Assembly: GCF_020536995.1 (NCBI RefSeq)
Contig: NC_068357.1
Span: forward strand, 72,653,468-72,717,467
Reading direction: 5' to 3'
DNA from: Dreissena polymorpha
Taxonomy: Eukaryota; Mollusca; Bivalvia; Myida; Dreissenidae
Length of the DNA stretch: 64,000 bases
The notes under the pieces are model-generated. The model searched no databases. It saw only the letters and a list, made by a program, of their open reading frames with translations, and was not told the DNA's origin. The first letter of the stretch is position 1, and each line of letters begins with the position of its first letter. Shown here piece after piece: positions 35,202-47,749 of this stretch. The position numbers were made by a program, and so were the translations under genes.

Positions 35202-36236
35202 TTAAACGAGGCGTTCAATGTACATGATTATTGCAGCAAAAAGCTCTGTTCCTTCTTCTCTGTTTCTAGGTGGGTATTGAAGATTCAAATCTCCGACAGC
35301 TGCTCTTGCAATTGTCAGGAACTCTTGTGATACAACAAGTTCTGGAGGGCGTTGAGAATACTCCCGTTCCACATCATTTAATTCCCTTTGGTCAACCAGT
35401 GATATTTTACAATCTCTTGCGCCATGTACTTCTGGCTGAAAGAACAACACCTCAGGTTTTCCTGCAGGACATGAAATTCGGTTATTTCGACGAACACAAT
35501 GAGTATTCCAAATATTGCAAACTTCATTCAGGTCTTTACTAATGACAAGAAGAAAACAATATCTAATGCATTCTAAGTGCACACTATCAGATGTGTCCAG
35601 TAATCCGAAATCACTCATATCTTTAAAATGGTTCATCCAGACATTTCCACTCATTTCTCTAAGACTTCGCCAAAACCTCTCAATTCAGACATTTCTGTTA
35701 GATGAAACATAGACGAAGCTTTGGATCCCCTGGTACTGATCTGCGTCTGTCCATCGTAATGCCATTTGCACATCACGGACAATAGAATTTTCTATACCGC
35801 GTCACCGTAAACCCGAACTGGAATGCCATCAATTTCCCTAATGTAATCTAAATAAAAGCTGGATATGTACATCGGCAGCACCTTGTGAATCAATGAGTCC
35901 TAAAATAAGACGAACCATCTCAAATGTAGCTGCAAGTCCATGATTAATCAGGAGTCTTTGACGCATTTGCCGGTAACCAGCATTTTCACCGGAAGCTGAT
36001 AACTCAAGCAATATTTCTTGAATAATTTCGTCGAGACTGTGCTGACTTTGGCCTCTAGTCAGGCGGTAACGTCTCAAGACTCGGAAAATTGATCGTTCGC
36101 TTGTTATTGTTCCATGTCGTATGGCCATAACTCCAAGAATTTCACGTATAGAATAACCTCTCTGACGATACAAAACAATAAGCTGTGATGATGACATACC
36201 CCGAAGATCGGCGTCCTGAATATCGTATGCGGGCAT
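35202..36236 (-). pseudogene. Integrase-like (DDE) transposase remnant
   Basis: The upstream frame (36236-35838) gives a helix-turn-helix head: SSSQLIVLYRQRGYSIREI, IFRVLRRYRLTRG and the IS3-type GYRQMRQRL block. After 35838 a shifted stretch reads like the end of an integrase core (DGIPVRVYG, RIERFWRSL with the likely catalytic Glu). The downstream frame (35654-35202) is the conserved C-terminal part: WMNHFKDMSDFGLLDTSDSV, HLECIRYCF, VCNIWNTHCVRR, PAGKPEVLFFQPE. The segment expected to hold the first catalytic Asp is missing. This 'integrase core' family is multi-copy in fish and invertebrates. Function would be cut-and-paste of the enclosing element; this copy is inactive. Confidence 0.75.
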
Positions 36237-36912
36237 GATCTGGAATTACCATAAAGAAAATTAGAGATCTATTATTCAAATAAAAAATCCAATGGTCTAA
36301 CAGGTGGCTTTCCAAAAGGGGAAATTGGTACTGTACCGTTTTCGACCTTTGAACTCTAAATGTGACATTGACACTGTATAGACTGTTGCATTAATGAATA
36401 CAGAAAAATCGCACATCCATGTCTCACCCAGTAATTTCCATTATTGTGTCTGAAAATAAATATGTAAAAACAGCTTCATGTATTTTCGTCAACAAAGATG
36501 CATTTACATAAAAAATAAAACAATAAAAGGAAACTTACTACTTGCTATAGTATGCACGTACACTCCAGTTCTTGGTCTGTAAGATAAAGACAATGTTCAC
36601 CAATTGAAGAGCATCTATTTTTATATAACTGGCATCTTTCGCGAATTAATATTCATAATTTCATGAAGTAATCTGATTTCGAGAAAAGTTATTTGTTTTG
36701 CGAAATCTTCCATTATTTTCATGAACATTTTATCTGTATGTGTTGGCAGTTTAGAGCACTACCATGCATAAATTCGTGTTAACAAAATATATTTATTTAC
36801 GTGAAAATTTATCTGTTTTCGCGAAAAGAATTTCTTTTTCGCGAAATCCGCCATTATTTTCATGTTATTTTAAGTTGTTAAGTGGTGGCACAAATATGCT
36901 TCCATACATTTT

Positions 36913-38533
36913 AAAGCAAAAGACGGATAGAATAACATAAACACATTTTTGACATTCAATCTTTTTTTGTTTTATTCATATTTTTGTTTAAAACCAATAC
37001 ATTTTTACACTAATTTACAAAATCTCAATCTAAAGTTAGGAAGGATATGCACTACCTTAAGTTGAATAAATACAAAGCTATATACATATACAAGGTCAAG
37101 TTAGCAACATTTCACAGAAAATTATTGTCATATAACAACAAATGAGTTTTTATTCAACTGCCTTTTTTGGATAAATATCCTAAACAAAGTTCTAAAAATA
37201 ACTAAAACGTAAGTACTTTTAAAAAATCCAGGTATGGTGGATAATAAGAGTCACAATTCTATTTCAAAGGCTTAACAATTTTGTTATTTACCTCTCAACC
37301 AAATTGCAAATTTTAAACCATCTCAAATTGAAATAGATTGCAGACGACATATAAAATTGTAAAGGAACATAAAGAAATTGGCAAAAAGATTGATTTTATA
37401 TTTCGATTCCTTTCACCCATTTTGAAAGCGTGGCCATCGCTGTGATCCGTAGAAAAACGTGCAAAACAAATCGGTCGAAACCACGTGCAGTGGTGAGAAA
37501 ACCGGGTATGTGTATACACATACCTGAGAAAACACATGTACTTATTTTGACAGTTGGGTGGCAACTAGTAAAACGACTATTAACATTAATCAGCAAGAGA
37601 TCGGACTAAATAACAGAAATGACCACGTAGAGATATCATCACTTACCCTATTTCAAATATTTTCCAGCTGAAAATTGTCCCCCACACGTCTTTTTTAGTT
37701 TATTTGTATTGTTTTCCTGGAGCCGAAGTGCATCTCACAGAATATCCATCCAACTTCCGTTGTTTTCACTTTCGTTATTAAAAACTCCGTTTAAAAGAAT
37801 TATTTTTACTTTTAGATTGTTAAAGCGATGTATTATTATATATTATCAATAGAATAGTATACCGTGATGAATTGAATGGAGTTACTATCGATCTTTCTGT
37901 CAGTCTTTAAGCGTACTATTTTATGCGCAATAATATATGTACAGTGATTCGAAAACGATTGTAAACATTGGTGAAATGCTTCTTACATAGTTATTCTTTT
38001 GAGTGTTTATGAGGTCTGATCGTGCAGTTTGCAAACATCAACGGAAAGATTACAATCCAATGCATTCGTCATCGTCAACCGTTTGGAATGTCAATTAGGC
38101 GATGAGTGAGTTTTTAGCATGTTTCTTTTCATTTTATTAATTTAACAATGGCTGCCCCCATGGTGATGAAATGACATGTGTTCGAGTTTTGATATTTCTA
38201 GATATGTTAACTTTTTTTACTATTTAAGCGTAACTTGCCCTCGTCAATGTCGATATTATTCACTAGTTATATAATTTCCGCCGAAATACGTGGAATAAAC
38301 ATGATTCAGATTTTTGAAAATAATGTATATTTTAGTGTTAAAATTGCTTTGTTTTTTGATTGATTTTGTGGATGTTATGATACCTTGATGTACAAAATTG
38401 GTAGCAGTTTGAAGGAAAAACATCTTTTAAAGCATTTATGTATACATTTTCAATGTGGCACTCATCCTTTAGTCAAATTTGAGTTCAATGCTAGGGGTCC
38501 CACATTTTTCAAAATGAAGCCTCTACATGAACC
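36913..38533. other. Right part of the first TTAA transposon
   Basis: Colinear with 38634-39113 plus 40478-41618. Short frames present in both copies (for example 37396-37596, minus, CIHIPGFLTTARGFDR) are conserved between the twins but unrecognised. Confidence 0.5.
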
Positions 38534-38537
38534 TTAA

Positions 38538-41500
38538 GGTTCATGGGGGGGGGGGATAAAATTCATTAAAACTTCGCTTTGGTTTATCTTCATTCAATGT
38601 GGTACAATATGGTCAAACTATATATCATTTTAAAGCTTAAGACGGATAGAATAACATAAACACATTTTTGACATTCAATATTTGTGTGCTTTATTCATAT
38701 TTTGGTTTAAAACCAATACATTTTTACACTAATTTACAAAATCTCAATCTAAAGTTAGGAAAGGATATGCACTACCGTAAGTTAGATAAATACAAAGCTA
38801 TATACATATACAAGGTCAAGTTAGCAACATTTCACAGAAAATTATTGTCATAAAACAACAAATGATTTTTTATTCAACTGCCTTTTTTTGATAAATTTCC
38901 TAAACACAGTTCTAAAAATAACTAAAACGTAACTACTTTTTAAAAATCCAGGTATGGTGGATAATAAGAGTCACAATTCTATTTCAAAGGCTTAACAATT
39001 TTGTTATTTACCTCTCAACCAAATTGCAAATTTCAAACCATCTCAAATTGAAATAGATTGCAGACGACATATAAAATTGTAAAGGAATATAAAGAAATTG
39101 GCAAACCGATTGATATGGAACGCCATTACTGACTGCATATGACTGTTGTCGTTGTTTGCAGTACATTAATCATTATTTTCAGTGGAATATTCATTATGCT
39201 TTGTGCAATTTTCTTTACGTTCGGTACAGTCGTCATTGTATGCAGTAGTTAACGCATTACGCGAAGTAGTAACAACATTCCAAACTTCTTGACGTTCTGT
39301 ACATTCAACATTATGTGTAGTTGTTTTATCATTATGCGCTGTGCAAACGTCTTTACGTTCGGTACATTGGTCATTACGTGCAGCAGTTACACCGTTATGT
39401 GCAGTAGTAACAACATTACGTGCTGTGCAAACTTCTTTCCGTTCGGTACATTCGTCATGACTCATTATGTGTAGTAGTTTTATCATTATTCGCTGTGCAA
39501 ACGTCTTTACGTTCGGTACATTCGTCATTACGTGCAGCAGTTACATCATTATGTGCAGTAGTAACAACATTACGTGCTGTGCAAACGTCTTTCCGTTCGA
39601 TACATTTATCATTATGTGTAGTAGTTATTTCATTATGCGCTGTGCAAACGTCTTTACGTTCGGTACATTCGTCATTACGTGCAGCAGTTACATTATTATG
39701 TGCAGTAGTAACAACATTACGCGCTGTGCAAACTTCTTTACGTTCGGTACATTCAACATTATGTGCAGTAGTTTTATCATTATGCGCTGTGCAAATGTCT
39801 TTACGTTCGGTACATTCGTCATTATGTGCAGCAGTTACATCATTATGCGTAGTAGTAACAACATTACGTGCTGTGCAAACTTCTTTCCGTTCGGTACATT
39901 CGTCATTATGTGTAGTAGTTTTATCATTATGCGCTGTGCAAACGTCTTTACGTTCGGTACATTCGTGACGAATGTACCGAACGGAAAGAAGTTTGCACAG
40001 CACGTAATGTTGTTACTACTGCACTTAATGATGTAACTGCTGCACGTAATGACGAATGTACCGAACGTAAAGACGTTTTCACAGCGCATAATGTTAAAAC
40101 TGCTACACATAAGGAGTCATGACGAATGTACCGAACGGAAAGAAGTTTGCACAGCACGTAATGTTGTTACTACTGCACATAATGATGTAACTGCTGCACG
40201 TTATGACCAATGTACCGAACGTAAAGACGTTTTCACAGCGCATAATGATAAAACTACTACACATAATGTTGAATGTACAGAACGTCAAGAAGTTTGGACA
40301 GAACATAATGTTGTGACTACTACGCGTAATGCTTTAACTACTGCATTCAATGACGACTGTACCGAACGTAAAGAAATTTGCACAAAGCATAACGTATATT
40401 CCACTGAAAATATTGATTAATGTACTGCAAACAACGAAAACAGTCATATGAAGTCGTAATGGCGTTCCATAGATTGATTTTATATTTCGATTCCTTCTTC
40501 CCATTTTGAAAGCGTGGCCATCGCTGTGCTCCGTAGAAAAACGTGCAAAAACAATCGGTCGAAACCCCGTGCAGTGGTGAGAAAACCGGGTATGTGTATA
40601 CACATACCTGAGAAAACACATACTAATTTTGACAGTTTGGTGGCAACTAGTAAAACAACTATTAACATTAATCAGCAAGAGATCGCACTAAATAACAGAA
40701 ATGACCACGTAGAGATATCATCACCTACCCTATTTCAAATATATTCCAGCTGAAAATTGTCCCTCACACGTCTTTTTTAGTTTATTTGTATTGTTTTTCT
40801 GGAGCCGAAGTGCATCTCACAGAATATCCATCCAACTTCCGTTGTTTTCACTTTCGTTATTAAAAACTCCGTTTAAACGAATTATTTCTACTTTTTGATT
40901 GTTAAAGCGATGTATGATATATATTATCAATAGAATAGTATACCGTGATGAATTGAACGGAGTTACGTATCGATCTTTCTGTCGGTCTGTAAGCGTACTA
41001 TTTTATGCGCAATAATATAAGTACAGTGATTCGACAACGATTGTAAACATTGGTGAAATGCTTCTTACATAGTTATTCTTTTGAGTGCTTATGAGGTCTG
41101 ATCATGCAGTTTGCAAACATCAACGGAAAGATTACAATCCAATGCATTTGTCATCGTCAACCGTTTGGAATGTCAATTAGGCGATGAGTAAGTTTTTAGC
41201 ATGTTTCTTTCTATTTTATTAATTTAAAAATGGCTGCCCCCCATGGTGATGAAATGACATGTGTTCGAGTTTTGATATTTCTAGATATGTAAACTTTTTT
41301 TTACTATTTACGCGTAACTTGCCCTCGTCAATGTCGATATTAATCACTAGTTATATAATTTTCCGCCGAAATACATGGAATAAACATGATTCAGATTTTT
41401 GAAAATAATGTATATTTTAGTGTTAAAATCGCTTTGTATTTTGATTGATTTTGTGGATGTTATGATACGTTGATGTACAAAATGGGTAGCAGTTTGAAGG

Positions 41501-41618
41501 AAAAACATCCTTTAAAGCATATTTGTATACATTTTCAACGTGGCACTCTTCCTTTAGTCAAATTTAAGTTCAATGCTAGTGGTCCCACATTTTTCAAAAT
41601 GAAGCCTCTACATGAACC
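38538..41618. mobile_element. TTAA transposon, second of a twin, carrying a foldback element
   Basis: GGTTCATGGGGG ... CTACATGAACC between TTAA 38534-38537 and 41619-41622. Removing the nested foldback and its 6-bp duplication leaves about 1.72 kb, the same as its twin. Confidence 0.8.
39114..40471. mobile_element. Foldback element with 21-bp/147-bp repeat arms
   Basis: Ends TATGGAACGCCATTAC and its complement. Perfect 6-bp duplication GATTGA at 39108-39113 and 40472-40477; the twin has the empty site AGATTGATTTTA (37387). The whole element is a giant inverted repeat centred near 39966: left arm about 850 bp, right arm about 505 bp. Arms are tandem 21-mers, each coding a heptad when read outward (DECTERK, EVCTARN, VVTTAHN, DVTAARN, DECTERK, DVCTAHN, DKTTTHN), in 147-bp seven-heptad units. 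Both arms end in the same frame with STEN-x-D and a stop. Because the period is divisible by three, several frames stay open, so coding is not proven. Confidence 0.88.
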
Positions 41619-41622
41619 TTAA

Positions 41623-43000
41623 CATAAGTAATTAAGTGGTAAAGGGCTATTTGACAATCAAAGCCAAATAATGATTTAAATCATCTTCAAAAACAATTAC
41701 AAATACTCAGGTCCTTTAAGTACAAGCAAAATACGGTCGTGTCTATTTTGGATCAGAAATAAATTGGCACAATGGATACAGGACATAAACTAGGACGCAT
41801 TTATCAGCCCTCTTACCCGTGACAATCAAGTTGATTTAATGCATCAAATGTCATCATAAATTCGTCTGTGTTTATGAATGATTCAGTATAGTTCACATTC
41901 CCAAGGTGGCCTGACAGACTGGTGTACAGTTTAAGAGGCTTTTTGAGGTAAACTCTACTTTTACTTTTTTAATTTACTGTCTCAGATAGGTTTTGACTTA
42001 GATTTCTGTCGGTATTTTAATGAATAGAGGACTTTGACTGCCAATAAAAATACGCACATGTTCATGTTTAAGGCAAACGTTAAAAAGTTTCGATATATAA
42101 CAATAATTATTGCATACGTTTGGAGATAACAATTGATAAAATAAGGAAACATAAGCCGATAACATAAATTTAGTGACACATAACGAACACATAATCTAGA
42201 ACTTAACCATATTTATACAAATTTAACTGATCGCATGTGATGCTCATAATGTAAGATTCACACACAGGAAGAACAAACAAAAAACTACATATTTTATGCA
42301 GCGTCAATCGCTTACACGACAAGCTCTATAATAAAATAGCATAATTCCCATGCTGCAATTCACGTCTTGGTATCAAGGTCACAATATAGTAAAAGATTTC
42401 CTACACAAATTCAATGTAAAAGCAATAACTTTTACGAAAAAATAAAGTCAAACTTTTGCGCATACAGACCCTCATAACCATACCTTTTCTCGAAGAGCAT
42501 TCCAAGCCGAATTGATTTAAGCAATAAAAAAGATAGGTCACGCGGTATGTAAGAAAGAACTCGTCACGAATCAAAAGTCACTGTTTTACAGCCATCTATT
42601 TACCGGCTTCTATCCAGTTCATGAGGGTTTCCCGCCATCTGTCAAAGTCTTATGTAGTCTCCAATCTTCAGATAAAAGAGTGAATTTCTAGTAAACAACA
42701 ATGTTTTCCCCAACCTCCGCGCAGTGATTTGACGGGAACCGGCATAGCTGGATCAAATGTGAGAGCAAGGAACGACAACTCTGCATGGAGATTGTGTTTT
42801 CCCTGCAACATGCACACATAAATATACTAAAATAAAGTCATGGCAAGTGACCCTACAGAGAACCGTGTCTTCAAATAAATGATGTTCATGTTTTTAGAGA
42901 GTATAGCAAAAAGATTTAGTATATTGTAACCTCAATCTCCATGCAGAGTTGTCGTTCTTTGCTCTCACATACACAATGCAATGTTACCGTCGTGCAATAG
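41623..43000. other. SULT-B upstream DNA
   Basis: Colinear with unit C except that 42376-42935 is absent there. That segment ends with an inverted copy of its own flank (GGAACGACAACTCTGCATGG near 42771 against the reverse near 42938). No gene seen. Confidence 0.5.
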
Positions 43001-44930
43001 GGGGGCACATTACAGTTTTTTAGCATAGGTGCAACGCACCTATGCTTAAGGTATATACGACATTTTGAAAACACACATCGAATGGTTGTCCATTTTGAAG
43101 CCTTACCTGATCAAAAATCAGACGAAATATCTTTTTAATTTAGTTTATGGTAATTCTTACTCTTTTTTTTTGAAACGTTTTTCTTACGTTTTCTTCCAAG
43201 AATATTGCTGACACCGTTTTTAGTGAATTTTTCTAAGACCGTTTTACGTGAAAAAACCTTCTAAGAAACTAAAACAAATTTCGTTCGTAAAACAATTCTG
43301 TTCTTGTTGATACTGAACTCACACCTAATTTCTATTTCCTTTGTTTACTGTTCTGTGAGAGGTCAAATGTTTTCTGATTTATGACATGGATTCTGACCTA
43401 CCTTTCTATGGATTTGATGAAGTAGAGTTTGAAAATAATAGAGATGTGTTAATTGAAGTTAAAATGACTTACTTTTAGCCAGAAATTAACGTTACGAGTA
43501 GAGCTAACGGTTTAAATGTGGCATCGGATTTAATGGATTCGCGCGAATTCTGGACGAGTGTTGTGTCTGTAAAATATTAAATGGAAATCTGTAAATGTAT
43601 CAAGTCGGAAAAGAAAACGGATGGTTGCATAATGGTATGCGTGAAATAAAGTAATTCTACGTATTTATTTTCATAGTTATGTGACGTCATTTGTAACCAT
43701 TCACATTCGTCACTATTTGGAATTCCCGTTTCTAAAAATAGAACATATTGGTAACAAGGGGGGCGACTCTTGATGTCAGCAATCGTTAAGGTTACAATAT
43801 ACTCAATAATCGAGTCATGAAGGCTGTACTCTCTAAACAAATCATCATATTTTCATCGAAGGCATGTTATACACTTTATACTGTTGTTCTGGTTTTATCG
43901 TTTGGAGATATTGAGAGGGTAAGCATAGGTGTTCACTACTAAATCCCTGAAATAGGATAAAGTTGGAGATTAAAGTAAAAAATGGCACTGCAAAAGGTTA
44001 CAATCCACTAGATTTTTTTTTATTTGAGTCGAATTCTTTTTTGGTTTGAACATGACATATCTGTTTTATTGCTTAAATCGATTAAGCTAAGAATGCCCGT
44101 CAAGAAAAGGTATGGTTATGGGGGTCTCTATGTGCAAAATGTTGTATTTATTTTCGCTCGAAGTTGTCGCTTTTATATCGAAACATATAAGGAAACTATT
44201 TAGTATATTTTGACCTTAACATTTACTTCAGCAGCATCTTCCCTGTATCTTGCAACTATGCTTTCAGCGCCATCGGCGCTCTCGTCACAAATAGGCTACT
44301 GGCTGCCGGGGTGGGGGCACTGTCCGTCCTCACAGCTAACACAACGTCTACACCTGAAATCATACAAAACATATCTTCAGTATTGTTGGGGGTATGTCTT
44401 CCAGAAAATACATAGATAGCCATGGTGCACCCACTTGCTGTATATTTTTATCATGGAAAATCAGCCAATTTAGGGGTCTGAATGTCACCTGTTTTCGAGG
44501 CCATTTCTGTGATTTTCAACACAAATTTACCACTAAACTGCAAATGCCAGTTCATTAAACACTTTCTGCTTTACTGCATCACTAACCAGATATTTGACCG
44601 ACACCGAAGAATCCTAGGGTCATCCACGCGGTTTTTTGCAGAAATTCAGTTGAGTGGAGGCACCTTTAAAATTCATGCAAAATTAGCCTTCGGAGCTAGA
44701 AACCAGCATGTACGTATTTCATGACCTTGACTGCCCAGCAGACACACTGGCTAGGCACTGGACACATTTTCGAATTCACTAAGCATGCATTTCAAACCAC
44801 CACCACTCAAATCTGATACTTTAAACTTGTAAAACACTATTATTGCTGCTCAGTTTTATTGTATCCCTATTTATTAGAAATTTCTACCCTGCCAATTCGA
44901 CACTAAGGCTCAAAACTGTATAGTGCTACC
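43001..44930. mobile_element. 1.93 kb insertion with 4-bp duplication, unclassified
   Basis: Unit C reads CAATAGATTGG without interruption. Here ATAG is repeated on both sides (42997-43000, 44931-44934). Ends are imperfect inverted repeats (GGGGGCACATTACAGTTTT against GGTAGCACTATACAGTTTT). An inner palindrome GCATAGGTGCAACGCACCTATGC lies at 43023-43045. No recognisable transposase. Confidence 0.65.
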
Positions 44931-46203
44931 ATAGATTGGCTTGGTATCTCTACGCGTAACATATTAGTTTTATAGGCTGTAGTGAACTTCGTGTAATATC
45001 GCCTTATGTCGGACATGTCCGTTACCCCGAACGGTCTCCGAATATTCGTAAAACAAAGATATTTTGTCAAAATCAAAACAAGATCCAAGTTTAAATATTC
45101 ACGTCTAAATCTTAAACGTCTTTGTGGTGTAAATTTAGATCATAAGCCTTTGCATCAAGTCCCGGGATCGATTTCCAAAGATGGCTTTTTTGCTATGATA
45201 CTTTGATTATTTTATATTATTACAAATAGTATAGTGTTGTAAAAATAATAAAATAACATTTTAAAGCAATAAAAAGGTGCGAACAAATACATATATTAAG
45301 TCGAAATTCCCACTGTCTGATACATTAAAGAAGACGTGTTTTGAAGTTTTCATGGTTTAATGTGACAATGGTAAAGAATACAGAATAGATAATGAATAAT
45401 TCTTTAGTGGAAATTTGGGGATTTCAGTGTAAGATCGCATTATCATTTCACGATAATCAACAACATTTCTCAAACTTCAAAAGGTCAAGTGTACAATGTA
45501 TGCATTCAGTGTAAACACGGTAAATAGTTTAAGATAATACAAACTTATAATGCTTTGCTTTGCAAAAATACATAATATTTGTTTTCAATATTTAACCATG
45601 ATATATGTACATTATACCGATCATAGCATACATATGTTACGTGATGAATAACCAGCCATAACGATTGTGACATTAATTAATATACGGAAAATGTGGTTAA
45701 TGCTATTGTATATCTTGTATAAATTGTAATGCACATGATTGCCAAAAAATTTCACTCACTGCTGAAGTGTAAAAATAGTGTTTGATGACCTTTGCCATAA
45801 CTATATTGAGTATAATTTTACACGGAGATGAGGCTATTCACCTATTGTTATAACATAATCGTTAAAGAACATGCAAGCATCAAGTCATAGTGAAATGTAG
45901 ATTCTAACAATGATTGGGATGTCATTTACTGGTGTTCTTCACTCATTCCCCACACAAGGGGAGCACGTAACCTGTATATTAGTTGGGTTGTAGTGAGATT
46001 TCCATGTCTTTACGGGAAATAAAACGGCGGATATTTGTTGACTTTTTTCGAACAAGCGGAACATTTTCATTAAATGATCTTAGACTTTGACTATTGCATA
46101 TAAATGCAATTGTTGAACTTAAATTCAGCTGAAAAAAACAACATATTTGAAATCACAATCGCCAGCAATCTGAACTGGAACCAACTAATAATGTGAGCAT
46201 TAA
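44931..46203. other. Upstream DNA of SULT-B
   Basis: AT-rich, colinear with unit C apart from the two insertions found there. It must contain the promoter. I cannot point to a convincing TATA or initiator. Confidence 0.4.
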
Positions 46204-46714
46204 AGGGATCTTTTCACGCTTTGGTAAATTGACAAAATTGAAAAAAGTTGTTTCAGATTCGTAAGTTTTCGTTTTAATTATGATATTTGTGAGGAAACAG
46301 TAATACTGAACATTAACCATGCTCTAATATAGCCATTATATGCATCTGTTGACGATTTTAAAACCTAAAAATTATAAAGCGTTGCAACGCGAAACAATTG
46401 AATAATTTGGAGAGTTCTGTTTTTGTCGTTAAATTTTGTGAAACTACGAAGATTGCTTATATAAGGTATAAAATACGTCAAGAATGTGTACTCGGCGGAA
46501 TAGCTCAGTAGGCTAAAGCGTTTTTACTTCAGGACTCTGGCAGGACTCCAGGGGTCACTGGTTCGAAACCTGCTCCAGGCAATGTTCTTTTCCTTTTTTT
46601 ATTTTTTTTTTCTTGATTTTTTACTGGAGCTTTTATGATCCAATGTTTACATTTATCAATATAAAGCATTTAATGAATAAGTTAAAAAATGCCAAAATCT
46701 GTGAAAAGGCCCCT
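46204..46714 (+). mobile_element. TTAA MITE with tRNA-like sequence, copy 4
   Basis: TTAA at 46200-46203 and 46715-46718. Nearly identical to copy 1 (same A box TAGCTCAGTAGG and B box GGTTCGAAACC). Only 45 bp upstream of the SULT-B start codon. Unit C has an empty site here (GAGCATTACGATTCAC at 63282), so it inserted after the B/C duplication. Confidence 0.88.
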
Positions 46715-47749
46715 TTAACATTCACAAGTTCATTCAATACACTTTAGACACGTTCGAAGATGACAACCAAGATGAAACTTGTGAAACCAGACGGATCCAT
46801 TCTGGAATTCCACTTTGCCAAAGGCTTACACTCTAGGTATTAAATTACTTTTCCTTTAAAACATGTTTTAATTAAAAAAAAATGCATTTAACTTATTAAC
46901 ATAATTACTATCGAACTTTTTAATGTCACATATGTCTGATTGTGTTTATAAAAAACAAAGGATGCCTATTAATGTGTGCATGCTTACAGACCTAAGAGTA
47001 TATCACGTGGTTCCTATCACCTTTAAATATTAAAATTTAAATATTAGAAAGTTCAAACGATAATTTGGAAAGTATAACATTTCGCAATGCACTTATATCT
47101 GCTCTTATCCTCCCATTCGCAGGGCCGACCTACAACTACCTGAGGGGGATCTAGCCGCACATATCGACATATTTTGAACTTCCCAGTAAGAGAGGATGAC
47201 ATCTACTTGGCCACGTACCCCAAATCTGGTGATGTTGAATATTGCATAGTCATTTCAATCTCTGCATTACTGTTTTTGAGAAGTAGGACTTTTTGTATTT
47301 ACATGAATTTATAATGCTTTTCAGCGACCATTCAATTACAACCTGTAGTTAGTAGTGTTTTATTAAAGGTCAGGATATACAATTAGACACGAACAATATG
47401 TATTCACAAGTTAACCATCCTTGTAGTAGTAAGACTCTTTGCAAACTAGTACAAAACAATTCTAAAAAATGCCCATTCAGCTATTCAGATACAAAGCTTG
47501 CTCTTTTAATTGATATGCTTGTAGATCGCTATCCACATCTTCTTTAGTTGAACTTGTTGACTGATGTATGCATGTTTTTGTAAGTTATGTCCGGCACAGA
47601 ATTTAATCGTTATCCCCGATGACTAAATATTACCAATAAGATTTTGTTTGAGAGTAAACTACAGTCGTTATTGCCACTATTGTGAATGAGTATGATCAGA
47701 AGTTTAAAAATATGTACATATCGTAATCAAAACTGAAGTATCCAATGCT

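Larger units (their letters stand above)
29254..36906. mobile_element. 7.65 kb DNA transposon with IS3-like integrase remnant
   Basis: Terminal inverted repeats begin TATGGAAGCATATTTGTG and continue imperfectly for about 250 bp (for example ATAATGGCGGATTTCGCG on both sides). Perfect 6-bp duplication CATTTT at 29248-29253 and 36907-36912. The twin transposon has the empty site CATTTTAAAGC at 38628. It encodes a decayed integrase-like transposase (35202-36236). Integrase plus 6-bp duplication fits, from memory, the IS3EU superfamily. No capsid or polymerase gene seen, so not a Polinton. Confidence 0.8.
29158..38533. mobile_element. TTAA transposon, first of a twin, carrying a 7.65 kb nested element
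   Basis: GGTTCATG ... CATGAACC ends with TTAA at 29154-29157 and 38534-38537. Without the nested insert it is about 1.72 kb and matches the twin at 38538-41618 across both ends. No transposase recognised. TTAA duplication suggests Kolobok or piggyBac. Confidence 0.8.

Noticed and set aside
29254-36906. Polinton-type element, because of the integrase
   Set aside because: No capsid, ATPase, protease or DNA polymerase remnant seen, and the short C-terminal block matches the IS3-like transposase family.
39420-40036. Long open frames on both strands in the foldback (for example 182 and 189 codons)
   Set aside because: A 21-bp period keeps several frames free of stops. Only the outward heptad frame is worth testing; the others are shadows.
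39114-40471. CRISPR array
   Set aside because: The repeats are contiguous 21-mers without unique spacers, in eukaryotic transposon context.
44210-44344. Cysteine-rich exon on the minus strand (RRCVSCEDGQCPHPG) with an apparent acceptor
   Set aside because: An in-frame stop follows, there are no partner exons, and it lies in an unclassified insertion. Too weak to call.
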